A DNA stretch of 64,000 nt from contig CAIRXW010000003.1 in the NCBI GenBank assembly GCA_903882665.1, positions 51,745 through 115,744 of the forward strand, written 5' to 3'. Made by a program: the position numbers and the translations under genes. Numbering within the stretch: the first letter of the stretch is position 1; every line of letters begins with the position of its first letter. The notes below the pieces were generated by a model that saw only the letters and a program-made list of their open reading frames with translations, was not told where the DNA came from and made no database searches. This stretch comes from an uncultured Chlorobiaceae bacterium (lineage in GTDB: Bacteria; Bacteroidota; Chlorobiia; Chlorobiales; Chlorobiaceae). This document shows, one piece after another, positions 48,292 to 57,957 of this stretch.

Positions 48292-51137
48292 ACCACCGAC
48301 AGCTCGATTTTTTTTCTCCCGCTGCAATGGAAAAAATGCCTGAAAAAGCGGCAGCGCTCATAGAGAAACCATCACTCTTTCTGCTCGACGGCATGGCCAT
48401 CGTCTACCGGGCCTTTTTTGCCCTGCAACGGGCAAACATGACAAACCGGGACGGAATGCCCACAGGAGCGATCTACGGCTTTACTTCCGCGCTGCTGAAA
48501 ATCTTTGAAACCTTTAAACCCGATTACCTCGCAGCGGTATTTGACAGCAAGGAAAAGACCTTCCGGCACGATCTTTACCCGCTGTACAAAGCCAATCGAC
48601 CTTCCCCGCCTGAAGATCTCATCATGCAGCTTGACGCCATCTTCGAGCTCCTTGAAGCCTTCGACATTCCACTCATCAAAGCCCCGGGATACGAAGCCGA
48701 CGATCTCATCGGCACCGCCTCGCGTAAATTCGCACAAACATGCCAAATCTACATTGTCACCCCCGACAAGGATCTTGCCCAACTGGTGCATGAAGGGGTA
48801 CAAATCCTCAAACCCGGCAAGAACCAGAATGAACTTGAGCTGCTTGGGAAAAAAGAGATTATCCAGCAGTTTGGGGTGCCGCCGGAGCTCTTCACCCAGT
48901 TTCTGACTCTCACCGGTGACACCTCAGACAATATTCCCGGAGCAAAAGGAATTGGTCCAAAAACCGCAGTCTCCCTGCTTGGCAAATATGGCTCCCTGGA
49001 GAATATCTATGCACACCTCGACGACATCTCCCCCAAAAACCGTCACAGCCTCCAGGAATTTCAGCCAACGCTCGACCTGATAACAAAACTGGTCACCATA
49101 CGTACCGACCTGCAGATTGAGGTTACCCTGAAAGAACTTAGCTGCGCCCTACCAGATCCGGCAAAACTTTTTCCGCTGCTGCAAAAACTTGGTCTTAAAA
49201 CCGTTGCTTCAAGAGTATCAGCCCTGCGATTCCCTTCTGTAGGGGCTGTAGAGGATACCGGGTCTGTAGGTGCGAAATATCTTTCACCCCTACGGGAGAA
49301 GGAGGGGACGGCTGATTTTTTGCCCCTTCGATCCCCGCAAGAGGGAGCGGACTATGCACGCGTCGATACACAGGAAAAATTGCGGGAACTTATGGAATCG
49401 CTCAAGGGAGCCCGGTGCATCGCCGTAGATACTGAAACCACCAGCCTTGATACTTTTGAAGCCGAACTGGCTGGTATCTCGATCTGCAAAGAGGCAGGAA
49501 AGGCACGATTCATCTCTTTTGCACAAAGCACACTTGACCGCAAAACAACGCTCGAACTCCTTAAACCGCTGCTTGAAAATGCATCTCTTCCAAAAATCGG
49601 CCAGAACCTCAAATACGACATTCTCGTTCTGAAAAAATATGGCATAGAGCTCTCGCCTGTTGGATTCGATACCATGCTTGCCAGCTATGTGCTCAACCCG
49701 GATGAGCGGCACAATCTCGATGACCTGGCGGCCCACCATCTCGGATACCAGACAACAACCTTCGATGAATTGGTTGGAACAGGAAAAACAAAACAGCATA
49801 TCTTTGAGGTAGAACCCGAAAAACTCTCTGACTATGCTTGCCAGGATGCCGATCTCGCCCTTCAGCTTGAAGAAATGTTCCGCAAAAAACTGGACCATGA
49901 AAAAAAGCTGCTCTGGCTCTGTGAAAACATTGAATTCCCGCTGGTATCACTTCTTGCCGCAATGGAATATGAAGGCGTCTGTATTGACACCGCGCATCTT
50001 GAAAAAGCCTCTGAAAAAGCAAAAATTGAGCTCGAACGGCTGACAGAAAAAATTTATACTGCCGCAGGCTCCCTCTTCAACATCGACTCTCCGAAACAGC
50101 TTGCCCATATCCTCTTCAATGTTCTTGGCATTCCACCCAAAAAAGCGACAAAAACAGGCTACTCAACCAATGTCGAAGTACTTGAAGAACTGGCCGTGCT
50201 CTATCCCATTGCACGTGATCTCCTCGAATACAGGAGCCTCCAGAAACTCAAAAGCACCTATATCGACGCATTACCAAAAATGGTCAACCCCTTGACAGGC
50301 AGGCTTCACACCTCTTTCAATCAATATGTCACGGCAACAGGTCGACTCTCATCATCCAAACCGAATCTCCAGAACATTCCCATACGCACAGCACTCGGAA
50401 AAGAGATCCGTAAAGCATTCATCCCATCATCGCCAGAGAAATGGCTTCTCTCAGCCGATTATTCCCAAATCGAGCTGAGAATTGCCGCCGAAATCTCCAA
50501 AGATCCCCAACTCCTCGCAGCATTCCAAAACGGCGAAGACATTCACACCGCAACCGCAAAGGTGATTTTCGACTCCAACGAAATTACCAGCGATATGCGG
50601 CGTAAGGCAAAAGAGGTGAATTTCGGAGTCCTGTACGGCATCATGCCATTTGGTCTCGCACGAAGACTCAATATCACGCAAAAAGAGGCCAAGGCAATTA
50701 TTGACACCTACATATCGAAGTATCCAAAACTCTTCGAAGCATTGCAGGGTATTATTGAAACCGGAAGGGAAAAAGGGTATGTCTCAACTATCCTTGGACG
50801 GCGCCGTTTCCTTGCTGACCTCAACAGCCGGAATACAAACCTGAAAAAAGCAGCCGAACGGGCTGCCATGAATACGCCAATTCAGGGCACAGCCGCCGAC
50901 ATCATCAAATGTGCCATGAACCTCTGCAGCAGCAGAATGCACCATCACAACATGAAGTCCGTCATGATTCTCCAGGTACATGACGAACTGCTCTTTGAAA
51001 CCACTGATGCAGAAAAAGAGCTGCTTTCAGCACTTGTTGAACAAGCAATGATTGATGCGGCAATAATTTGCGGTCTAAATAACGTTCCCGTACTGGTCGA
51101 TACCGGTATTGGAAAAAACTGGCTGGAAGCCCACTAA
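48288..51137 (+). CDS. polA: DNA polymerase I
   Basis: A 949-aa protein. Residues 25-300 form the 5'-nuclease (DGMAIVYRAFFALQ, GYEADDLIGT, TGDTSDNIPGAKGIGPKTA). The 3'-5' proofreading domain is intact (AVDTETTSLDTFEAEL near 378, YACQDADLALQL). The polymerase domain has motif A SADYSQIELRIAAE, motif B RRKAKEVNFGVLYG and motif C LQVHDELLFE. The linker between nuclease and proofreading domains (about 318-358) is unusual: its DNA contains a repeat-like palindrome read in frame. The start overlaps pheA by 4 bp. Confidence 0.96.
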   Translation: MNHRQLDFFSPAAMEKMPEKAAALIEKPSLFLLDGMAIVYRAFFALQRANMTNRDGMPTGAIYGFTSALLKIFETFKPDYLAAVFDSKEKTFRHDLYPLYKANRPSPPEDLIMQLDAIFELLEAFDIPLIKAPGYEADDLIGTASRKFAQTCQIYIVTPDKDLAQLVHEGVQILKPGKNQNELELLGKKEIIQQFGVPPELFTQFLTLTGDTSDNIPGAKGIGPKTAVSLLGKYGSLENIYAHLDDISPKNRHSLQEFQPTLDLITKLVTIRTDLQIEVTLKELSCALPDPAKLFPLLQKLGLKTVASRVSALRFPSVGAVEDTGSVGAKYLSPLREKEGTADFLPLRSPQEGADYARVDTQEKLRELMESLKGARCIAVDTETTSLDTFEAELAGISICKEAGKARFISFAQSTLDRKTTLELLKPLLENASLPKIGQNLKYDILVLKKYGIELSPVGFDTMLASYVLNPDERHNLDDLAAHHLGYQTTTFDELVGTGKTKQHIFEVEPEKLSDYACQDADLALQLEEMFRKKLDHEKKLLWLCENIEFPLVSLLAAMEYEGVCIDTAHLEKASEKAKIELERLTEKIYTAAGSLFNIDSPKQLAHILFNVLGIPPKKATKTGYSTNVEVLEELAVLYPIARDLLEYRSLQKLKSTYIDALPKMVNPLTGRLHTSFNQYVTATGRLSSSKPNLQNIPIRTALGKEIRKAFIPSSPEKWLLSADYSQIELRIAAEISKDPQLLAAFQNGEDIHTATAKVIFDSNEITSDMRRKAKEVNFGVLYGIMPFGLARRLNITQKEAKAIIDTYISKYPKLFEALQGIIETGREKGYVSTILGRRRFLADLNSRNTNLKKAAERAAMNTPIQGTAADIIKCAMNLCSSRMHHHNMKSVMILQVHDELLFETTDAEKELLSALVEQAMIDAAIICGLNNVPVLVDTGIGKNWLEAH
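49266..49293. repeat. Repeat-like palindrome inside the polA coding sequence
   Basis: GTAGGTGCGAAA (49266-49277) and TTTCACCCCTAC (49282-49293) pair at 10 of 12 positions around TATC. A partial forerunner, CTGTAGGGGCTGTAG, lies at 49237-49251. The region is read in frame as part of the polA inter-domain linker. The shape resembles intergenic palindromic elements rather than normal coding DNA. Confidence 0.5.
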
Positions 51138-51217
51138 TCATTGACTTATAAAAAAAAGTTTATTTATATTTGAGCATTGAAAGCATTCCTGTTCAGACCA
51201 ACAATCCCCGATATCCT

Positions 51218-51997
51218 ATGACTTCGAACAATCGGTTTATAGCTCCATCTGAATACGGCAGTAAAGTGAGAACGTTTCTCTTTGCGCGCCTCCCGGCGAG
51301 GGCGCTTTTTCTCTCTTTTACCCTGCTTTCCTCATTTTTATGGGTACCGGAAGCTCTTCTTGCTGAAGAAAAAAATCCTGTTGAGGCCAAAAACACCGCC
51401 CAGGAAAACACCACTGAAGGGCTGCTTGCAAGTACCGAAAAAATGATTGAGCAGTTGATATTGCAGATAGAGTCACAGAAAAACAGCCCCGCCGAATCAG
51501 GAGAACTCACTGAAAACCCCAGTCCAGCCCCCTTCTTTTCCTGTATCCCAAACATCAAGCCGCTCATCGGATCAATTACCAGCGCTTTCGGTCGTCGGCT
51601 GCATCCAGTCTATAATGTTACTCTTTTTCACACTGGCATTGATTTTGCCGCTTCAGAGGGAACACGGGTACATTCCACCGGTGACGGAATTGTAGCCTTT
51701 TCAGGATATGACAAAGGGTATGGACAAAAAATAACCATCAATCACGGATACGGCTTTAAAACCGTTTATGCCCATCTTTCCAAATCACTGGTTCGCCAGG
51801 GACAGAGAGTCACCCGCGGAGAAATCATCGCACTTTCTGGAAACACCGGTGTTTCGACCGGCCCGCATCTGCACTACGAAGTACAAAAAGACAACGTACA
51901 AGTCAACCCGACCGCTTATTTCTTTGACCAAAACAATCCGGACAAGTTCATCACAACACAAAAAACTTCACCGGAACCGAGCGGCAATAATTCGTAA
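51218..51997 (+). CDS. M23 family (LytM/NlpD-type) metallopeptidase
   Basis: A 259-aa exported protein from ATG 51218; the frame also opens at a TTG 48 bp upstream. A membrane or signal segment lies at residues 27-50 (ALFLSFTLLSSFLWVPEALLA). A Glu/Gln-rich helix follows, then the peptidase domain with the zinc ligands of HTGIDFAA (H and D) and GPHLHYEV. All zinc-site residues look present, so it could be an active cell-wall endopeptidase. Confidence 0.88.
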   Translation: MTSNNRFIAPSEYGSKVRTFLFARLPARALFLSFTLLSSFLWVPEALLAEEKNPVEAKNTAQENTTEGLLASTEKMIEQLILQIESQKNSPAESGELTENPSPAPFFSCIPNIKPLIGSITSAFGRRLHPVYNVTLFHTGIDFAASEGTRVHSTGDGIVAFSGYDKGYGQKITINHGYGFKTVYAHLSKSLVRQGQRVTRGEIIALSGNTGVSTGPHLHYEVQKDNVQVNPTAYFFDQNNPDKFITTQKTSPEPSGNNS

Positions 51998-52021
51998 CCT
52001 GAAACACTCAATCAACGTAGT

Positions 52022-52249
52022 ATGTACTGGAATTTAGATCTTGCCCGTCATATAGCTGATGCTCCATGGCCTGTAACAAAAGATGAACTTATTAATTACG
52101 CAACCAGGAGCGGAGCTCCCCAACAGGTGATCGACAACCTGCTCGACCTTCCTGAAAGTGATGAGATGTATGAAAGTCTTGACGAAGTATGGCCTGACTA
52201 TCCGACTGACGAAGATTTTGGCTACGGAGATGAAGAACCATTAACATAG
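52022..52249 (+). CDS. DUF2795 domain protein
   Basis: A 75-aa acidic protein. It begins MYWNLDLARHIADAPWPVTKDEL, contains TRSGAPQQVIDNLLDLPE and ends in an Asp/Glu-rich tail. It is a small helical DUF2795 protein common in Chlorobi and Bacteroidetes; its function is unknown. It lies 24 bp after the peptidase gene and 19 bp before the BamA family gene, so the three may share a transcript. Confidence 0.8.
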   Translation: MYWNLDLARHIADAPWPVTKDELINYATRSGAPQQVIDNLLDLPESDEMYESLDEVWPDYPTDEDFGYGDEEPLT

Positions 52250-52268
52250 CACAAAACGGGATTCATGC

Positions 52269-54464
52269 TTGGCAAAAGCATTTGCTTTTATCGCTTTTCT
52301 TCTGCTCTGTGCATATCCGGCACAGGGCCATTCTGCTGAGGCAGGGAAGAAAGAAGCTGACGCATCGCCCTATGTCAGCAAAATCCACTTCAGCGGCAAT
52401 AAGGCTATCAGCGAGGAAGAACTCCGTCTGATCATTTCAACCTCCGAACAGCGTTCCTTTCTTGGACTCGGCCTTTTCGGAGGATCCGCCAAACCCTTTA
52501 ATTCAGAGGAATTTGACAAAGACATCTTCCTCATCAAGAAGCTTTACACCTATAAAGGCTATTTTTTCGCTGACGTAGACACCACCATTACCCGAAAAAC
52601 AGCCCAGCGAAAGGTAACCCTCAACATCAATATCCATGAAAATGAGCCTTCAAGGGTTGACTTCGTCACCTATGAAGGGCTTGACAATATTGCGGCAGAA
52701 CTCAAAAAAGAGTATCTCACAAAAAAAAGGCTGAACGTCAATGATATTTTTTCCGTTGACCGACTGATTGAAGAGCGGGATCGCACGATCTCATTTTTCA
52801 GAGAGTATGGCTTTGCCTTTTTTCATCAAGACAGTATCCGAATCAAAATTGATACCGTTGGCACTCGTGCAGGCCTTCTCTTTCAACTTAAACTGCCGAA
52901 AAAACTGCAATATGGGCCGGTCAATGCTATAGTCCACAATCCGACAAAAGGCGATACCACACCAAAAACATTTACACAAGACAATATCAGCGGCAAAATT
53001 CTCGGCAACCAGAAAATTTCCTGCCGTCTGATCACCTCATCCATCGAATTCCGACCGGGCAACGTTACCCGCCAGAGTCTCGAACAGCGCACGTTGCAAA
53101 ATTTTGGTACGTACAATATCTTTTCCTCCATTTACATCAATCCCGACTCGGTGCGCGGCGACAAACTCTATTCGACAATCCACCTTGAAACTGCGCCCAA
53201 GCACCAGATAGAACCAAAAATACTGGTTGACAACCGATACGGATCCCTTTTTTATGGCACATCTCTTGCCTATGAAAACAAAAACCTGCTCGGAGGAGCC
53301 GAACAATTCCGTACATCAATCGAATACGGCACACAGGCCCGTTACAACAACCTGCTCCTGCAAAACCTTGACGAAAACCAATATGCCAAGGTGATTCCTT
53401 ATGAGTTCAGCCTTAAAAATAGCCTTGTCATGCCGGTTCTCAAAAAAAACGGCAATTTCTATGCAACAACTCTTGAATACTCAGCGGCAAAACTGCCTGT
53501 ACTGCTCTCAAACAAAAACGGACTGATACGAGGAACCTATAGCGCCCGCCTGAACCCCTCATCGCGCCTGAATTTTGATTTTTTTGAATTTGAATGGGTT
53601 AAAAAAGACTCCCTCAAAGGGTTCAAACAGCTTTTTAAAACCGATCTTGCAAAAAATATCGGTATAAACCCTTCCAATGAAGCTGCCGTCAAGGCTGGAA
53701 TTGACAGCCTTCTTGAAACCCATGTCAACCAAACCTTCCGGCTTCGCTACAACACCACAAACCGTCAGCGAGTTCTGCCCGAACAAACAATCTGGAACCT
53801 TGATCTTCTTGTGGAAGAATCAGGAAGCCTTGCATGGCTGATTGACAAATATGTAGACACAAAAACATACAGCGGATTCAGTGACAAGGATCCACAGATA
53901 TTCGGCACCACCTATTCGCAGTATGGAAAACTCGAAAGCAGTCTGGGGCTCGCAAAAAGCCTCTCTCCACAGAGCCAGCTTGCAGGAAGAGGAGTGATCG
54001 GATGGATGATGCCTTACGGCAAAGCCGAAACAACTCCTGAAGAGCGCCGTTTTTATGCAGGCGGGCCAAACAGTATGCGAGGCTGGCTGTTCAATACCCT
54101 CGGACCTGGCAAAAGCACAAGCAAGGCTGCGGCTAATTTCGGTGCAGACATCAAGCTTGAACTCAATCTGGAATACCGGAAAAAGTTTTTCACGCTTTTC
54201 AATCAACCATCGGGTGTAACCCTTTTTACGGATATCGGAAACATCTGGGATAGAAAAGGACTCTACGGCTTTAACCTTGGAGCGCTGACCACAGATTTTG
54301 CCTGGGACGCCGGCGTTGGACTGCGGATAGGCTCCCCCATAGGCCCCTTCCGTTTTGATCTCGCCTATAAACTCCATGATCCTGCCCAGACAAAACCATG
54401 GCGATTCTCAACATTGAACTTCGGTGACTACACCTTCAATTTTGGAATTGGCGAAGCTTTTTAA
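52269..54464 (+). CDS. BamA/TamA family outer-membrane protein
   Basis: A 731-aa protein with a signal peptide (AFAFIAFLLLCAYPAQGHSA). Three POTRA-like units follow in residues 30-230 (first: YVSKIHFSGNKAISEEEL). An Omp85 surface-antigen barrel runs from about 300 to the C-terminal F, with the conserved GGPNSMRGW and LFTDIGNIW segments. It probably inserts or exports outer-membrane proteins. Three POTRAs instead of five suggest TamA or a family specific to this phylum rather than the main BamA. The only start consistent with the signal peptide is TTG at 52269. Confidence 0.85.
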   Translation: MAKAFAFIAFLLLCAYPAQGHSAEAGKKEADASPYVSKIHFSGNKAISEEELRLIISTSEQRSFLGLGLFGGSAKPFNSEEFDKDIFLIKKLYTYKGYFFADVDTTITRKTAQRKVTLNINIHENEPSRVDFVTYEGLDNIAAELKKEYLTKKRLNVNDIFSVDRLIEERDRTISFFREYGFAFFHQDSIRIKIDTVGTRAGLLFQLKLPKKLQYGPVNAIVHNPTKGDTTPKTFTQDNISGKILGNQKISCRLITSSIEFRPGNVTRQSLEQRTLQNFGTYNIFSSIYINPDSVRGDKLYSTIHLETAPKHQIEPKILVDNRYGSLFYGTSLAYENKNLLGGAEQFRTSIEYGTQARYNNLLLQNLDENQYAKVIPYEFSLKNSLVMPVLKKNGNFYATTLEYSAAKLPVLLSNKNGLIRGTYSARLNPSSRLNFDFFEFEWVKKDSLKGFKQLFKTDLAKNIGINPSNEAAVKAGIDSLLETHVNQTFRLRYNTTNRQRVLPEQTIWNLDLLVEESGSLAWLIDKYVDTKTYSGFSDKDPQIFGTTYSQYGKLESSLGLAKSLSPQSQLAGRGVIGWMMPYGKAETTPEERRFYAGGPNSMRGWLFNTLGPGKSTSKAAANFGADIKLELNLEYRKKFFTLFNQPSGVTLFTDIGNIWDRKGLYGFNLGALTTDFAWDAGVGLRIGSPIGPFRFDLAYKLHDPAQTKPWRFSTLNFGDYTFNFGIGEAF

Positions 54465-54509
54465 TTATTTAAGCGGATTATTTTTTTCACGATCACGAAC
54501 GTTATCATT

Positions 54510-55175
54510 ATGCCTGCACCATCCACGCTTCTTGCACCATCCATTCTTTCGGCTGACTTCACCCGGCTTGAACACTCAATCGAGATCGCCACAAAAGCAG
54601 GAGCCGACTGGATGCACTGCGACATCATGGACGGCAACTTTGTACCCAACATCACCTTCGGACCACTCATCGTACAGGCGATTGCATCGTGCACACCAAT
54701 GATTATCGACACCCACCTGATGATAGCCAATCCAGACCGCTTCATTGAGGAGTTTGTCAAGGCTGGTTCACATCAGATCACCGTGCATCAGGAAACATGT
54801 CCGCACCTGCACCGCACCATTCAGTTCATCAAAAGCCTTGGCGCAAAAGCCGGAGTCTCAATCAATCCCGGAACACCAGTATCGACACTCGAATCCATCC
54901 TGCCTGACCTTGATCTCGTCCTTCTGATGTCGGTCAATCCCGGTTTCGGGGGACAGAAGTTTATACCCTCATCAATTGGCAAAATCCGCCAGATCCATGA
55001 GATGCGCCTCAAGGCAAATCCACAGATGGTCATTGCCATTGATGGCGGAATTACGGAAGAAAATGCACAGGAAGTGGTTTCGGCTGGAGCCGATGCGCTG
55101 ATTGCCGGTACAGCATTCTTCAAAGCGGCCAATCCGGCACAAACAGCGGCAAAAATAAGGGCTATGACCAGGTAA
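54510..55175 (+). CDS. rpe: Ribulose-phosphate 3-epimerase
   Basis: A 221-aa TIM-barrel enzyme, the usual length. It interconverts ribulose-5-phosphate and xylulose-5-phosphate. Motifs: [35 protein letters not shown] (metal His and Asp), [15 protein letters not shown] and [11 protein letters not shown]. Its stop overlaps the end of the convergent trpC gene by 14 bp. Confidence 0.97.
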   Translation: MPAPSTLLAPSILSADFTRLEHSIEIATKAGADWMHCDIMDGNFVPNITFGPLIVQAIASCTPMIIDTHLMIANPDRFIEEFVKAGSHQITVHQETCPHLHRTIQFIKSLGAKAGVSINPGTPVSTLESILPDLDLVLLMSVNPGFGGQKFIPSSIGKIRQIHEMRLKANPQMVIAIDGGITEENAQEVVSAGADALIAGTAFFKAANPAQTAAKIRAMTR

Positions 55176-55932
55176 TCGCGTGAAGCTCTGCGCTTGTATG
55201 CAGTCCCTCTCCTATCAACACGGCATCAAACGATGCCTGAGCGATAAGGGCTATATCGGCAGAGCTCTTCATGCCACTTTCGGAGACAGCAACAACACCT
55301 GAAGGAATAAAAGGGCGAAGCGAAAGAGAGGTTTCAAGCTTTAGGGAAAAATCGTTCAAATCCCGGTTATTGACCCCGATAACCGGCGCACCCTTCTCAA
55401 GTGCCCTGTCAAGCTCATTGTGATCATGCACCTCCACAAGCACATGCAGACCTATGGCCGCAGCCAACTGCAGATAATCGCCAAGCTGAGACGGTTCAAG
55501 CGCTGCAACGATAAGCAGAATGGCATCAGCTCCAATCAGCCGTGATTGAAAAATCTGGGACTCATCAATAATGAAATCCTTTCGCAACACCGGTAACGGA
55601 AATGAACGGCTTACCAACTGGAGATACTCATTCGATCCCTGAAAAAAGAGCCGGTCGGTCAGCACCGAATAAGCGGCTGCACCAAGCTCCCCATAGCGAC
55701 GCGCAATGGCGACCGGATCAAAATCAGCGACAATAATACCCCGCGAAGGAGAGGCCTTCTTGATTTCAGCAATAAGCCTTAATCCCCCGTCACTGCGCCG
55801 GAGTGCCGCTGTAAAATCACGGGTTGGAGCAAGAGAGCACTGCATATCCTGATAACGCTGCTCTGGCCTCTCCTTCTGAAGCTCCCCTGCCTCCTGCTTT
55901 TTCTCCTCCAATATCCTGCTGAGATAACTCAT
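55162..55932 (-). CDS. trpC: Indole-3-glycerol-phosphate synthase
   Basis: A 256-aa TIM-barrel enzyme of tryptophan synthesis. Motifs: [60 protein letters not shown] and [10 protein letters not shown]. It starts 6 bp after the carB-like gene, so it is probably co-transcribed with it. No other trp gene is in the window. Confidence 0.96.
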   Translation of the reverse strand: MSYLSRILEEKKQEAGELQKERPEQRYQDMQCSLAPTRDFTAALRRSDGGLRLIAEIKKASPSRGIIVADFDPVAIARRYGELGAAAYSVLTDRLFFQGSNEYLQLVSRSFPLPVLRKDFIIDESQIFQSRLIGADAILLIVAALEPSQLGDYLQLAAAIGLHVLVEVHDHNELDRALEKGAPVIGVNNRDLNDFSLKLETSLSLRPFIPSGVVAVSESGMKSSADIALIAQASFDAVLIGEGLHTSAELHAITWS

Positions 55933-55938
55933 ATCCGG

Positions 55939-57417
55939 TCAGACTGCGGAGGCCAGATCGCGGAGCTGGTCTTCAAGTTCAACAATCTGGAGAATATTGT
56001 CGAGGAACCAGGGATCAATACCGGTTGACTGATGAACCTCTTCAATGGTAGCTCCAGCCTGGAATGCATAGCGGAGATAAAACAAGCGGTCAGCCTTCGG
56101 TATTTTGATTTTTTCAAGAATATCCTCTTTAGCAAACTTTTTCTGCTGCTGAGTCATATCGAGAACATTCATCACATCCTTGCCATCCGAGCCAAGCCCT
56201 GCACGACCTATTTCAAGACCACGGAGCGATTTCTGCAATGCTTCCCTGAAATTCCTCCCGAAGGCCATGACCTCACCGACAGACTTCATCTGCACTCCAA
56301 GACGGGCATCAACATTCTTGAACTTTTCAAAATCCCAGCGCGGAATCTTGACAACACAATAGTCAATCGCCGGCTCAAAACTGGCCGGAGTTGTTTTGGT
56401 AATGTCATTGAGAATCTCGTCAAGTCGGTAACCAACGGCAAGTTTTGCCGCAACTTTGGCAATAGGAAAGCCTGTCGCCTTTGAGGCCAGAGCAGAGCTG
56501 CGCGATACACGAGGATTCATCTCGATAACCACAATACGACCATCGAGTGGATTAATTGCAAACTGGATATTGCTACCGCCAGTCTCAACGCCGATTTCGC
56601 GGATAATACGTACCGATGCATCTCTAAGCTCCTGGTACTGGCGGTCTGTAAGCGTCTGGGCTGGCGCAACAGTGATGCTGTCACCGGTATGCACCCCCAT
56701 CGGGTCAAAATTCTCTATCGAACAGACAATAATAACATTATCAGCCAGATCACGAATAACCTCAAGCTCATACTCCTTCCAGCCGGTCAAACACTCCTCA
56801 ACAAGCACTTCACTGATAGGACTTTCCGTAAGTCCCCTCCGAACAGCTTCATAGTAGTCCGCTTTTGTTTCGGCAAAACCTCCACCAGTACCCCCAAGCG
56901 TAAACGATGGCCTGATAACAATCGGAAGGCCTATCTCCTCAAGCGCCTCTTTCGCCTCTTTTTCATTGCGAACAAAAAAACCTTTGGCCATTTCAAGGCC
57001 TATTTTTTTCATGGCATCGCTGAAAAATTCCCGGTTTTCAGCTTTTCTGATCGCGCGCAACTTCGCGCCAATCAGTTCAACTCCGTTCCGTTCAAGAATA
57101 CCAGATTCAGCAAGACTGACGGCTATGTTCAGTGCCGTCTGGCCGCCCATAGTAGGCAAAAGCGCATCCGGTTTTTCCCGTTCGATAATTTTCTGTACGT
57201 ACTCCGGTGTAATCGGCTCAATATAGGTTGCATCAGCAAACTCTATATCAGTCATAATGGTTGCTGGATTACTGTTCACCAGCACAACCCTGTACCCGTC
57301 CTCCTTGAGGGCTCGGCACGCCTGGGTACCTGAATAATCAAATTCACAGGCCTGGCCGATCACAATAGGACCGGCACCAATCACTAAAATCGACTTTATA
57401 TCTTCCCGCTTTGGCAC
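55939..57417 (-). CDS. carB: Carbamoyl-phosphate synthase large subunit, N-terminal half only
   Basis: A 492-aa protein, against about 1,070 for an ordinary CarB. It has the first ATP-grasp half: [76 protein letters not shown] and the start of the oligomerisation domain. It ends cleanly after [14 protein letters not shown] at a stop, with trpC 6 bp on. This half activates bicarbonate and forms carbamate; the second half (carbamate kinase and allosteric region) must be encoded elsewhere. Split CarB genes exist in some other bacteria and archaea, so it is probably functional rather than broken. Confidence 0.93.
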   Translation of the reverse strand: MPKREDIKSILVIGAGPIVIGQACEFDYSGTQACRALKEDGYRVVLVNSNPATIMTDIEFADATYIEPITPEYVQKIIEREKPDALLPTMGGQTALNIAVSLAESGILERNGVELIGAKLRAIRKAENREFFSDAMKKIGLEMAKGFFVRNEKEAKEALEEIGLPIVIRPSFTLGGTGGGFAETKADYYEAVRRGLTESPISEVLVEECLTGWKEYELEVIRDLADNVIIVCSIENFDPMGVHTGDSITVAPAQTLTDRQYQELRDASVRIIREIGVETGGSNIQFAINPLDGRIVVIEMNPRVSRSSALASKATGFPIAKVAAKLAVGYRLDEILNDITKTTPASFEPAIDYCVVKIPRWDFEKFKNVDARLGVQMKSVGEVMAFGRNFREALQKSLRGLEIGRAGLGSDGKDVMNVLDMTQQQKKFAKEDILEKIKIPKADRLFYLRYAFQAGATIEEVHQSTGIDPWFLDNILQIVELEDQLRDLASAV

Positions 57418-57504
57418 GTTATTCAGGTGGTTTAGTACTTGGCAAGCTTAAAAAAGGTAATGTACAAAATATTTGAAGAGTTATTGACACCCATGCCGGG
57501 CAAA

Positions 57505-57936
57505 CTACTCAACCACACGGATTTGCTCCTGATGAAACCCTCCCGACTCCCGTCTCAGCCATGCTGTCACCTCCCTTGGGCGCGCATTGGTCAATGAAAT
57601 GATCAGCAATGTATGGCCTGAACGCGCAAAATCAACATCATGCAAAGACGGCAAAGCAGGTGAATTGATATGAGAATGGTAAGAACCTATAATTTCATAC
57701 CCAAGCTTCTCAGCTTCACGCTCCACATCAAGATACTCCTGATGGGCGATTTCAAATCCCTGCTCCCTGCCATGATAGAGGCAGTTCCTGCAAGGTGCAA
57801 CTTCATAGACAATGTTCTCCACATTGCCCCTGTGATCACTATTCTGTATTCCGACAAGCAGCCCGCAACACTCATAGGGCAACTCCCGAAACGCCTGTTC
57901 CTGGATAATCTCGAATTGACGCCTTGGCAGTTTCAT
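57505..57936 (-). CDS. JAB1/MPN (M67) family metallopeptidase
   Basis: A 143-aa protein with the full JAMM motif: Glu in ELPYECCGLLVG and the zinc site SYHSHINSPALPSLHDVDFA (HxH, Ser and Asp). Bacterial members cut after the Gly-Gly of small ubiquitin-like sulfur carriers (ThiS/MoaD/CysO type), so it may serve a sulfur-transfer pathway. No carrier gene is adjacent. It lies 21 bp upstream of the purD stop on the same strand. Confidence 0.88.
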   Translation of the reverse strand: MKLPRRQFEIIQEQAFRELPYECCGLLVGIQNSDHRGNVENIVYEVAPCRNCLYHGREQGFEIAHQEYLDVEREAEKLGYEIIGSYHSHINSPALPSLHDVDFARSGHTLLIISLTNARPREVTAWLRRESGGFHQEQIRVVE

Positions 57937-57957
57937 AGAACAACAATTGACGAAAAA

